This document shows, in pieces, positions 8,205-16,321 of a stretch of 64,000 bases of DNA. Position 1 is the stretch's first letter; the number at the start of each line of letters is the position of its first letter. A program made the translations under genes and the position numbers. This DNA comes from Verrucomicrobiia bacterium (GTDB lineage: Bacteria > Verrucomicrobiota > Verrucomicrobiia > Verrucomicrobiales > DEV007). Where the stretch lies: assembly GCA_030425385.1 (NCBI GenBank), contig JAUIAH010000021.1, forward strand, positions 62,001-126,000, written 5' to 3'. Under the pieces are notes generated by a model that was not told the origin of the DNA, did not search any database, and saw only the letters and a list, made by a program, of their open reading frames with translations.

Positions 8205-9938
8205 ATGTCTCAACTCTTCGACTCAAACGAGAGCGTTCCCGACGAGAACGGCACGGACGTCGAGTTCGGTTTGTGCAACGGATGCGGTGAACCCCTCACG
8301 GCCCCCGGCGAGGGCGGTCACTGCGAGAGCTGCCTGCTCGTTCCGTTCGCGGGAGTGTGGGATCCGTGCGAGCCGCCAAGCATGGAAGAGGCCGCGAGCC
8401 GACTTCCCCGATTCAAGTTCGAGAAAGAACTTGGACGCGGAGGACTGGGAACGGTCTTTGGAGCAATTGATAGGAAACTTGATCGTATCGTGGCGATCAA
8501 AGTGATGTTCAAGAATCCCGATAACCCTGAGTTTTCGGAGCGATTCGAGCGCGAAGCATCAGCGATGGCAAAGCTGAGCCATCCTAACATCGTGTCGATC
8601 CATGAGTCCGGCAAAGTCGATGATCTGCACTACCTCGTAATGGAGCGGATGGAAGGTGGCACCTTGGCAGAGGAGATTAGCTCAAAGAGGAAGCTGCCGG
8701 TTCGGCGTGCCATGAATGTGCTTGGTCAAGTCTGCGATGCGTTGGACTACGTTCATTCAATGGGGGGCATGCATCGGGATGTGAAGCCGGGTAACATTCT
8801 GTTGGATAGAAAGGGCAACGCCAAGCTGAGCGACTTTGGACTGGTGAAAGGCATGCTCTATGAGGAGTTCACAGAAGAGGCCCTGACACGAACCGACATG
8901 GCGGTGGGTACGCCGCAGTACATGGCTCCCGAACAATTGGAATGGCCAGCCCAAGCTGATCTTCGTGCTGACATTTACTCAACTGGAGCAGTGCTCTACG
9001 AGATGATGACAGGAGAAGTGCCGCACGGGCGCTACAAGCCCGCATCAAAGTTCCCCGGAGTGCCGCGCCTTCTGAATCCCATCGTTGATCGCGCGTTGAA
9101 CAAGGTGCCGGAGAAGAGATTCGAACGAGCCTCTGCCTTGAAACAAGAGATGATACACCGAATGAAGGCGAAGAAACGTTGGTCGATTCGGCTCGGAGCG
9201 GCAGTGGGATTGATCCTCTTTGCCGTCACGGGTGCAAAAGCCCTGGAGGCCCTGAGAGGCGAAACCAACCAGAAAGCCGCTGCTCCACAACACATCCCGC
9301 AAGAAGAAATCGAGGGCCTTCCGCTAGGGGAACTCGCGGACGAAGTTGATTTCGACGACTGGTACAAGCTGGCTGATTACGATTTTGAAAGAAAGGCAGC
9401 GGATAGCATGGGAAACCAAGAGGATCTCAAGCTTGAGGAAGGAGTCATAGTCGAAGATGGAAAACTCCGATTGAAATTGTTGGGAGACTTCGCGGTGGCA
9501 AACTTGAAGCGAACATGGACTTCACCTCCCAAAGGGTTCGCAGTGAACTTCAAGTTCCTGCCCGAGGAATACTTGGCCACGGGCGTACAGGACACCGTGA
9601 TCTTCGAATACTCATTGCACTGGAAGAACGGCGTGTTCCTCCAGGGCTCAAAGTGGGGCGATCCTCGACCAACGTTCCTGACAGACCTACGTCAGCCGAT
9701 GGCACCTCCTGGAGTCATTGAGCCTCATCTGGCAGTGGGCCAGTGGCACGATGTGTGGATTGTCCTCACAGATAGCCATCGCCTATGGATCGATGGAAAA
9801 GCAGTCTACCGTACCCGCGCATCTGCGGGCTTGGAGAACTGGGAACGATGGAAAGGAAATCAGGGAGTGACACTGCAAGTCCAGGGATTTCGCGGCTTGG
9901 TCGACCACATTCGCATCTGGGAACAAAAGCGGGGGTAG
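8205..9938 (+). CDS. Membrane-anchored Ser/Thr protein kinase with zinc ribbon
   Basis: This 577-residue protein has four parts. A zinc ribbon (Cys24, Cys27, Cys40, Cys43) is followed by a PknB-like kinase domain (about 72-320) with the G-loop LGRGGLGTVFG, Lys99 in VAIK, HRDVKPGN (Asp192), DFG (Asp210) and GTPQYMAPE. A membrane helix (328-346) precedes an exported C-terminal domain (about 375-577) that looks beta-rich and LamG-like. The kinase residues look intact. In PVC bacteria such kinases often pair with ECF sigma factors; a candidate is at 50848. A decayed copy of the kinase core lies at 46845-47216. The gene carries the same upstream motif as the transfer genes, so it may control conjugation. 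Confidence 0.88.
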   Translation: MSQLFDSNESVPDENGTDVEFGLCNGCGEPLTAPGEGGHCESCLLVPFAGVWDPCEPPSMEEAASRLPRFKFEKELGRGGLGTVFGAIDRKLDRIVAIKVMFKNPDNPEFSERFEREASAMAKLSHPNIVSIHESGKVDDLHYLVMERMEGGTLAEEISSKRKLPVRRAMNVLGQVCDALDYVHSMGGMHRDVKPGNILLDRKGNAKLSDFGLVKGMLYEEFTEEALTRTDMAVGTPQYMAPEQLEWPAQADLRADIYSTGAVLYEMMTGEVPHGRYKPASKFPGVPRLLNPIVDRALNKVPEKRFERASALKQEMIHRMKAKKRWSIRLGAAVGLILFAVTGAKALEALRGETNQKAAAPQHIPQEEIEGLPLGELADEVDFDDWYKLADYDFERKAADSMGNQEDLKLEEGVIVEDGKLRLKLLGDFAVANLKRTWTSPPKGFAVNFKFLPEEYLATGVQDTVIFEYSLHWKNGVFLQGSKWGDPRPTFLTDLRQPMAPPGVIEPHLAVGQWHDVWIVLTDSHRLWIDGKAVYRTRASAGLENWERWKGNQGVTLQVQGFRGLVDHIRIWEQKRG

Positions 9939-9997
9939 GATAAGCTCTACGGACGTTTCGATCCAATGATACTCAACCTTAGCGAGTGGCTCATGCC

Positions 9998-10882
9998 TCA
10001 AACTTTTAGCGCGAGGACGAGGAGCCACCGGCCACCGCCATCGACCTCGTATCCGACACGCTCCGACTGGTGGACGATCTCGAAACCAGCTTCCCGAAGG
10101 AGATGGGGATAATTGTGCGAGAAAGACAGCTCGCGGCCATAGACAAAGGATTCTTGGTGGGCATCGAGATCGTGGTCGGAGCCAATCGTCTCGACAACGG
10201 CGACAGCCGCAGGAGCTAGGTTCTCGGCAACGTGCGCGAACAGGTCTTGGAGTTCTTCTCTGAGGAAGTACTCGAAGACGCCCCCGTTGGTGAGAACGAT
10301 GCTGCGTGGCTTAGCATTGGCGGGCACCCATTCGACAGCGTCTGCTGCGTGGAACGCCATCTTGGGGTGGTCGAACGCTTTCACGTTGGCCTTGATTTGC
10401 TCTGCGCCGAGATCGATGCCGACGAACCCGTCGATGTCTGTTAGACGATCGGCGAGATAGCTGATAACTTGCCCGCCACCGCAGCCGATTTCGTAGAGAT
10501 GATCGAAGCCTGTGCCGTCTGTGAGGCTGGCCATTGCCTTCTCCAGCTCATCGATCACGATGACATCGTGCTTGAGGAACATGCGCTCAAAGCGGTCTTG
10601 CCAGGCATCGTGGAAGTTCTTCGCCTCCTGTCCCCAGTATTTTGAGAGATAGCCTCTTAGCTTGGCGAAGTCGCCCTGTTCGAGAGCGCGGGCGTATAAG
10701 CCATTGCGTACGAGCCGGTGGATCTGTCCGTCAGAGCCAAACGGTGCGGCTTCGACGGCTTCGATGCGCCCGCGAAAGAGCGGAAGCAGAAGCTTTCCGA
10801 GGCGCAGTTTGAGTTGTTTTGCTAGTGAGAAATCACTGAGGGATCGCCGAATGGCGTTCTCGTGATGATGAGAGTCGTTCAT
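9998..10882 (-). CDS. SAM-dependent methyltransferase
   Basis: This 294-residue class I methyltransferase has the SAM-binding motif LYEIGCGGGQVISYLAD (residues 129-145) and an acidic residue at the end of the next strand (FVGIDLG, about 153-159). The first 110 residues are helical and unlike common families. The C-terminal part resembles small-molecule O- or N-methyltransferases rather than DNA methylases, as no NPPY-type motif is present. It converges on the kinase gene. The substrate is unknown. Confidence 0.75.
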   Translation of the reverse strand: MNDSHHHENAIRRSLSDFSLAKQLKLRLGKLLLPLFRGRIEAVEAAPFGSDGQIHRLVRNGLYARALEQGDFAKLRGYLSKYWGQEAKNFHDAWQDRFERMFLKHDVIVIDELEKAMASLTDGTGFDHLYEIGCGGGQVISYLADRLTDIDGFVGIDLGAEQIKANVKAFDHPKMAFHAADAVEWVPANAKPRSIVLTNGGVFEYFLREELQDLFAHVAENLAPAAVAVVETIGSDHDLDAHQESFVYGRELSFSHNYPHLLREAGFEIVHQSERVGYEVDGGGRWLLVLALKV

Positions 10883-11030
10883 GGAAGGAGGTCTGCCGAA
10901 TCCGACAGGGGAATAAAGTTCTGATAGTGCTGCGCCTCTCCGATCAGCGGGCGCGTTATTGAGGCCGCCTACAAGCGGCTCGGATCTTGATGGGGCGAAC
11001 CACCAGTGGTTTGGGGACTGTCAGAACTCC

Positions 11031-11414
11031 TCAGAGGAGGAACGAGCAATGCCGTTGATAGATGGGCACGAGGGTTCTGTGCCATCCGCATCGCGATGCT
11101 AGAGTCTCCCTCCGATTACGTGGAGTCGGCGTTGGAAGCGCATAGCTTTCTCTACCATCGCAAGCCCCTAAGGGGCTACAGTCCACTTTAGCCGATGGAG
11201 CTAGCTTCCCCCCCTCGGTGGGCTTGTTCATTTCTTCCCCGCATTGGCAGCACTCGCAGCCACCATCATTCGGTTTCTTCGGCGTCTCCGATTGGCCTTC
11301 GGCGTCGGCAGGCAGGCAGCACTTGGGGGCTGACTCCACATCGCAACAGCAGACCGGATTCGCGACAAGCACGAATAGAAGGGCTGCGATCAAGCGGTAA
11401 GTCAGGGGTAACAT
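11031..11414 (-). CDS. Cys-rich exported protein next to Cus operon (copy 1)
   Basis: This 127-residue protein has an N-terminal signal-like helix ending near NPVCCCD. Dense cysteines follow: CCC near residue 22, CC near 31, then CECCQCGEE near 53-61. It follows the CusA gene by 4 bases, so it is the last gene of the Cus operon. No known family is recognised. Two other short Cys-rich exported proteins (21454-21891, 30365-30757) sit beside metal efflux genes here and may be functional analogues. Periplasmic Cu(I)/Ag(I) binding is a reasonable inference from the thiols and the context. Confidence 0.65.
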   Translation of the reverse strand: MLPLTYRLIAALLFVLVANPVCCCDVESAPKCCLPADAEGQSETPKKPNDGGCECCQCGEEMNKPTEGGKLAPSAKVDCSPLGACDGRESYALPTPTPRNRRETLASRCGWHRTLVPIYQRHCSFLL

Positions 11415-11418
11415 CGAT

Positions 11419-14400
11419 CTACTCTTCGGTTTGAGGTTGGAGTTTGCCTTTGGCCGAGCGCTCTTTGGTTAGGCAGAACAAAACAGGAACGACGAACATC
11501 GTCATCAATTCGATGGCCATGCCCCCGAAAACAGGGATGGCCATGGGCACCATGATGTCTGAACCGCGTCCAGTTGACGTGAGGACGGGCAGAAGCGCCA
11601 GCAGCGTTGTGCCTGTGGTCATGAGGCAAGGACGGACTCGCCGAAGGCCAGCCTCGACAGTGGCATCGCGGATCTCCGCGATACTCCTCGGATTCAATTC
11701 ACCAAACTTCTGGCGCAGGTAGGTGGCGATGACCACACCGTCGTCGGTGGCGATTCCGAACAATGCTAGGAAACCGACCCAGACAGCAGTCGATAGATTG
11801 ACCGGATTGACCTGGAACAGCTCGCGCAGGTTGATCCCGAAGATGCTGAAGTCCAGAAAACCCGGACGGCCGTAAAGCCAGAGCATGATGAAGCCGCCCG
11901 ACCAGGCCACCATCACCCCGGAGAAGATAATGAGTGTCGTCGAGACCGATTTGTTCTGGAGGTAGAGGAGGATGAAGATCGACACGAGGCAGAGCGGCAG
12001 CATGACTGCTAGTGTCCGATTGAAGTCGAGAGCGGATTCGTAGTTGCCCGCAAACTCGTAACGGACACCCGGTGGTCTAACGAGTTCGCCAGCAGCTTCC
12101 TTCTCCTTCAAAAATGCCTGGGCCGTTTCGACGACATCGATTTCGGCAAAGCCAGCCTCGGATCCGAAGGTGAGGTAGCCGGTCAGGAAAGTGTCTTCGG
12201 CCTTGATGACTTGCGGGCCGCGCACATAGCGGATTTCGGACAATTGTGAGAGCGGCACCATCGCGCCCTCTTTGCTCGTGACCAGAGTCTTCTCGAGTGC
12301 TTCGATCGAGTCTCGCATCTCGCGGGCGTAGCGCACTTGCACGCCGTAGCGCTCGCGGCCTTCAATGGTGGTGGAGACGACCATGCCGCCGACGGCTAAT
12401 TGAATGGTCTGGTGAATGTCGGCGATGTTCAGCCCATAGCGTTTCGCCGCCTGCCGATCGGGTACGATCTCTAGGTAGGGTTTGCCGACGATGCGGTCGG
12501 CATTCACAGTGGAGGTGCTTAAGCCCTCGACTTCACCGGATCGGAGGATCCGCTCGAGCTGAAGCCCGAACTCTTCAATGATCTCTAGCGACGGCCCTTT
12601 GATCTTGATGCCCATCGGAGCGCGCATTCCCGTTCGAAGCATCACGAGACGTGTCTCGATGGGCTGCAATTTCGGAGCGCCGGTTGCCCCTGGCAGTTTC
12701 GCCACCTTGTCGATCTCCTTCCAGATGTCCTCTGGCGATTTGATGTGTGGGCGCCACTGGCGGAATGGCTTACCGCGCTCGTCCGGGATGAGGTCGTCAT
12801 CTTTGTAGAGGAAATTCCCTTCCTTGTCCGTCCTGAACCTAAGGGCACGCCCTTTCTCATCGCTACGGTATTCGGGAAGGTAGTTCACGACCGTCTCGAT
12901 CATCGAGATAGGAGCCGGGTCTAACGGAGACTCCACTCGCCCAATCTTACCCACGACCTGGGAGACTTCAGGTACAGTTGCGATCGCTGCGTCGAGCGTT
13001 CTTAACGTGTCGACCGCTTCCTCGATCGACGCGTGGGGGCTCACCGTCGGCATGAACAGGAATGACCCCTCGTCGAGCGATGGCCGGAACTCGCGGCCGA
13101 GGCCGGGAAACTTCTGCACCAAGTCCTCACCGATGCGCGTCTTTGCAACCGCGTCGGGAAGTATCTTCTCCGCACCCTGCCAAACGAACACAGCCAGCAA
13201 CAACGAGAGAACGGGGATGCAGAGAAAGAGTAACTTGTGGTTTAGGCACCACCTCAACATCGATCCATAGAACTTCTCGAACAGCCGGAATGCTAGAAGC
13301 AGACCACCGATGATGAGCACGACGAACAGGATGTTAGAAAGTACGGCGCGGTCGAGGCCGAGCGGCATCCAGTCCTTCGCCAGGAACCAGACCACGGCGA
13401 GCGCGAAGGCAAGGTTGATAACGAGCGACGCGCGCCGTTTCGGTGCAAAGCGCCACTCGCGTTTGAACAGCAGGTGCGCGATGGGCGGGATGATTGTGAG
13501 GGCGACGATGATCGAGGCGATGAGGGCGAAGGTCTTGGTGAACGCTAGTGGTCGGAAAAGCCTTCCCGCTTCGCCAGTCATGGTAAACACGGGGAGGAAG
13601 CTCACCACGGTCGTGGCCACAGACGTCGTGACCGCCGAGGCCACCTCGGTCACGGCCTCGTAGATGATCGTTAGTCGGGACTTCTCGGCCGGGGCTTCAT
13701 CCAGATGTTTGAGGATGTTCTCTGTGAGCACGATCCCGACATCCACGACCGTGCCGATGGCGATGGCGATCCCTGACAAGGCTACAATATTGGCATCCAC
13801 GCCGAATTGCTTCATCGCGATGAAGGTCACTAGCACCGCGAGCGGCAGCATGGCGGAAATGAGCAAGCTGCTTCGCAGGTGCATCACCATAATGATCACG
13901 ACGATGATGGTGACGAGCACCTGTTGGAACAGCGCCTCGTTGAGCGTGTTCAAGGTTTCGCCGATGAGCCCCGAGCGATCATAGAAGGGTTGAATGGTCA
14001 CCTTCGAAGTGTTGAGCCACTCCGGCCACTCCGAGCGGTCAACGCTACGTGCCCATGCGAGCCAGGCCTCTTGATTCGGATCGCCTTCGACGAATGGTTC
14101 GACAACTCCGCGCTCGCTAGCAAAGCGGGTGATTGCTTCACGGTCGGCCTTCTCCATGTCAATGACCGCTCTGATCGGCAGCGATTCTTCGAGGTCGGCG
14201 ATCCTTTCTTTGACGTGGTTGATCGCCGCAAGCGGATTGGCTCCGAAGCGCGAAACGACCACACCGCCAACTGCATCCGCGCCATTCACATCGAGCGCAC
14301 CGCGTCGCATGGCTGGCCCTAGCTGAACTGTCGCCACGTCGCCAACCGTGATCGGCACGTTCTCGCGAACGGCCACGACGGCATCGCGTAGGTCATCGAG

Positions 14401-15168
14401 ACTCTCAATGTAGCCAGTGCCCCGAAGAATGTACTCCACGCCGTTGATCGCGAGGTTCCTTGCGCCGATCTCCTGATTGGCTTTGCGCACCGCGTCGGCC
14501 ACCATCATGAGGTGAACGTCGTGGGCGCGAAGGGCGTTCGGATCGACTTCGACTTGATATTGCCTGACAAAGCCACCCACGGAAGCCACTTCTGCAACGC
14601 CTTTGGCGCTGAGCAGGGCATAGCGCACCTGCCAGTCTTGAATCGAACGCAGCTCGTCCGTGTCCCACCCGCCGATGGGCTTTCCGTCAGGATCACGCCC
14701 TTCGAGGACGTACCAGTAAACTTGTCCGAGACCGGTCGCATCCGGCCCTAACGAAGGTGTCACGCCTTCGGGCAGGAGATTTGAGGGAAGGCTGTTGAGC
14801 TTTTCCAACACTCGGCTGCGCGACCAGTAGAACTCCACATCCTCCTCGAAGATGAGGTAGACGTAGGAGTAGCCGAACATCGAGAAACTCCGCACCTCGC
14901 GAACGCCAGGCACCCCTAACAAGGAGACGGTGAGCGGGTAGGTGATCTGGTCTTCGACGTCTTGCGGTGATCGGCCTGCGTATTCCGTGAAGACGATCTG
15001 TTGGTTGTCCCCGAGATCGGGGATGGCGTCCACCGGCACCGGATCGCGCTCGAGCACACCCGTGTCCCAATCGAAGGGTGCGACCTTGACGCCCCATCCC
15101 ACGACCAACCCTAGCAGAAGCAGGACGACCAGCTTCTGATTGAGGCAGAAATGGATGAGGCGATTCAC
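11419..15168 (-). CDS. cusA: Heavy-metal RND efflux pump, CusA-like (Cu/Ag type)
   Basis: This 1249-residue inner-membrane pump should drive proton-coupled efflux of Cu(I)/Ag(I) through CusB and CusC. It starts MNRLIHFCLNQKLVVLLLLG and shows PVDAIPDLGDNQ, the TM4 block IAIAIGTVVDVGIVLTEN with its Asp and Glu, and VMLRTGMRAPMGIKI. In the last, the Met fits the methionine-relay position of CusA. E. coli CusA has 1047 residues. The extra length lies in periplasmic loops (about residues 310-385 and 755-830, rich in charged and Trp residues), as in some Bacteroidetes and PVC homologues. The gene ends the operon sigma-anti-sigma-sensor-CusC-CusB-glutaredoxin-lipoprotein-CusA. Confidence 0.93.
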   Translation of the reverse strand: MNRLIHFCLNQKLVVLLLLGLVVGWGVKVAPFDWDTGVLERDPVPVDAIPDLGDNQQIVFTEYAGRSPQDVEDQITYPLTVSLLGVPGVREVRSFSMFGYSYVYLIFEEDVEFYWSRSRVLEKLNSLPSNLLPEGVTPSLGPDATGLGQVYWYVLEGRDPDGKPIGGWDTDELRSIQDWQVRYALLSAKGVAEVASVGGFVRQYQVEVDPNALRAHDVHLMMVADAVRKANQEIGARNLAINGVEYILRGTGYIESLDDLRDAVVAVRENVPITVGDVATVQLGPAMRRGALDVNGADAVGGVVVSRFGANPLAAINHVKERIADLEESLPIRAVIDMEKADREAITRFASERGVVEPFVEGDPNQEAWLAWARSVDRSEWPEWLNTSKVTIQPFYDRSGLIGETLNTLNEALFQQVLVTIIVVIIMVMHLRSSLLISAMLPLAVLVTFIAMKQFGVDANIVALSGIAIAIGTVVDVGIVLTENILKHLDEAPAEKSRLTIIYEAVTEVASAVTTSVATTVVSFLPVFTMTGEAGRLFRPLAFTKTFALIASIIVALTIIPPIAHLLFKREWRFAPKRRASLVINLAFALAVVWFLAKDWMPLGLDRAVLSNILFVVLIIGGLLLAFRLFEKFYGSMLRWCLNHKLLFLCIPVLSLLLAVFVWQGAEKILPDAVAKTRIGEDLVQKFPGLGREFRPSLDEGSFLFMPTVSPHASIEEAVDTLRTLDAAIATVPEVSQVVGKIGRVESPLDPAPISMIETVVNYLPEYRSDEKGRALRFRTDKEGNFLYKDDDLIPDERGKPFRQWRPHIKSPEDIWKEIDKVAKLPGATGAPKLQPIETRLVMLRTGMRAPMGIKIKGPSLEIIEEFGLQLERILRSGEVEGLSTSTVNADRIVGKPYLEIVPDRQAAKRYGLNIADIHQTIQLAVGGMVVSTTIEGRERYGVQVRYAREMRDSIEALEKTLVTSKEGAMVPLSQLSEIRYVRGPQVIKAEDTFLTGYLTFGSEAGFAEIDVVETAQAFLKEKEAAGELVRPPGVRYEFAGNYESALDFNRTLAVMLPLCLVSIFILLYLQNKSVSTTLIIFSGVMVAWSGGFIMLWLYGRPGFLDFSIFGINLRELFQVNPVNLSTAVWVGFLALFGIATDDGVVIATYLRQKFGELNPRSIAEIRDATVEAGLRRVRPCLMTTGTTLLALLPVLTSTGRGSDIMVPMAIPVFGGMAIELMTMFVVPVLFCLTKERSAKGKLQPQTEE

Positions 15169-15242
15169 CGATGATTGGTAGGGTTGACGCCGCCCACGTC
15201 ACTAGCGGCACGGACGGCGTCGGGTGCGGGAGAACGAGCCGA

Positions 15243-15503
15243 CTATTTGATCTTGGCGACGTAGGTGTCGGGATCTTTGTTGAACTTGGGCAAGCAGTTC
15301 TTGCAGCAGAACTTCACCGTGGTGCCCTCGTGTTCCAGGACGTAGGGCTCGCCCATGCTCCCGAGGGGCTCGCCTGAGACAACGCAGTCCTCTAGTGGGT
15401 AATCTTCAGAACCGCCGTTGCTCGCTGCATCGTCCTTCTTGGAGCAAGAAGCAAGGGCGAGCGGAAGGACGAAGATGATGGCTAACAATAGTTTGGACTT
15501 CAT
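15243..15503 (-). CDS. Small metal-binding lipoprotein (TRASH/YHS-like)
   Basis: This 86-residue protein has a signal peptide ending in the lipobox LASC (Cys20). The mature part contains DCVVSGEPLGSMG and FCCKNCLPKFNKDPDTYVAKI, the arrangement of YHS/TRASH-like metal-binding domains in which a Cys and a Cys-x2-Cys bind soft metals. It lies between CusA and the glutaredoxin-MauE protein in the Cus operon. A periplasmic copper-handling role is inferred from motif and position. Confidence 0.75.
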   Translation of the reverse strand: MKSKLLLAIIFVLPLALASCSKKDDAASNGGSEDYPLEDCVVSGEPLGSMGEPYVLEHEGTTVKFCCKNCLPKFNKDPDTYVAKIK

Positions 15504-15559
15504 GGGTTGCTTGGTGATTGGGGTTTCTGTGGTTGTGAAGGGTTATCGATGAGTGATTG

Positions 15560-16312
15560 TTAGAAGGAGATCAGCCCCAGTTCTTTGGCGATCATCCAGA
15601 TGGACATCGCCATCATCATGAGGTTCTCGGTTAGGGAGATGAATCCGAGAGGGACGCTGCTGCCGCCACCCACGCAGGCGCAGTTCAGATCTCGCTTGTC
15701 GATGTAGACCGCTTTGACCACCGAGATTGCCCCGATGGTGGAAACGATGAGGGCGAGCGGGGCGGCAACCCAGGTGAGTAAGCCGCCGATCATGAGGACG
15801 CCAGCGCCGCCCTCGACGAAGGGATAGAAATAGCCGTAGGGAACGTAGCGCCGCGCCACCATGTCGTACTGCACAAAGCCCGTGGTGAACGACGAGAGGT
15901 CCCGAAGTTTCATGATCGCGAGCACGCACATGCTGATGGCGATGAATAGCTCTATCACTCGGACGAGATTCACCCCGCCGAGTTCCACCCAGCACGTCGC
16001 CAGCGCCATGAGGATCGTCATCGAGAAGATGGCGATGATCGGCCGATAGGCTTCCCCCTCGGCTCCCTCCGGTTTTTTGCCCAGGTGTGCGCGCAGTTCG
16101 TCGTAGCCCCCGATGCGTTCGCCTTCGATCCAGATCTGCGGTGTCTCATCGACCCCGTGCTCTTCCTTGAAGGCATTGTTCTCGATTGAAGATACGAGGT
16201 GCTTGTCCTCGATCTCGAATCCGCCTCGGCGGAGAAGATCCATGGCTTTGATACCCCAGGGGCAAAGATGGTCGGGTGTGACTAGGCGGTGGACAGTTGC
16301 TTCTTTGCTCAT
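15560..16312 (-). CDS. Glutaredoxin-MauE/DoxX fusion protein
   Basis: This 250-residue protein joins a glutaredoxin domain (residues 1-85) to a four-helix membrane domain of the MauE/DoxX type. The redox motif is CPWG (Cys17) where classical glutaredoxins have CPYC, so it is monothiol. TPQIWIEGERIGGYDEL is the usual glutathione-side motif. A cysteine pair CAC follows the third membrane region (about residue 208), where MauE-like proteins pass electrons. Such fusions are often found with copper-resistance genes. It probably keeps thiols of the Cus system reduced or helps move metals. Confidence 0.75.
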   Translation of the reverse strand: MSKEATVHRLVTPDHLCPWGIKAMDLLRRGGFEIEDKHLVSSIENNAFKEEHGVDETPQIWIEGERIGGYDELRAHLGKKPEGAEGEAYRPIIAIFSMTILMALATCWVELGGVNLVRVIELFIAISMCVLAIMKLRDLSSFTTGFVQYDMVARRYVPYGYFYPFVEGGAGVLMIGGLLTWVAAPLALIVSTIGAISVVKAVYIDKRDLNCACVGGGSSVPLGFISLTENLMMMAMSIWMIAKELGLISF

Positions 16313-16321
16313 GCCTTAGGA

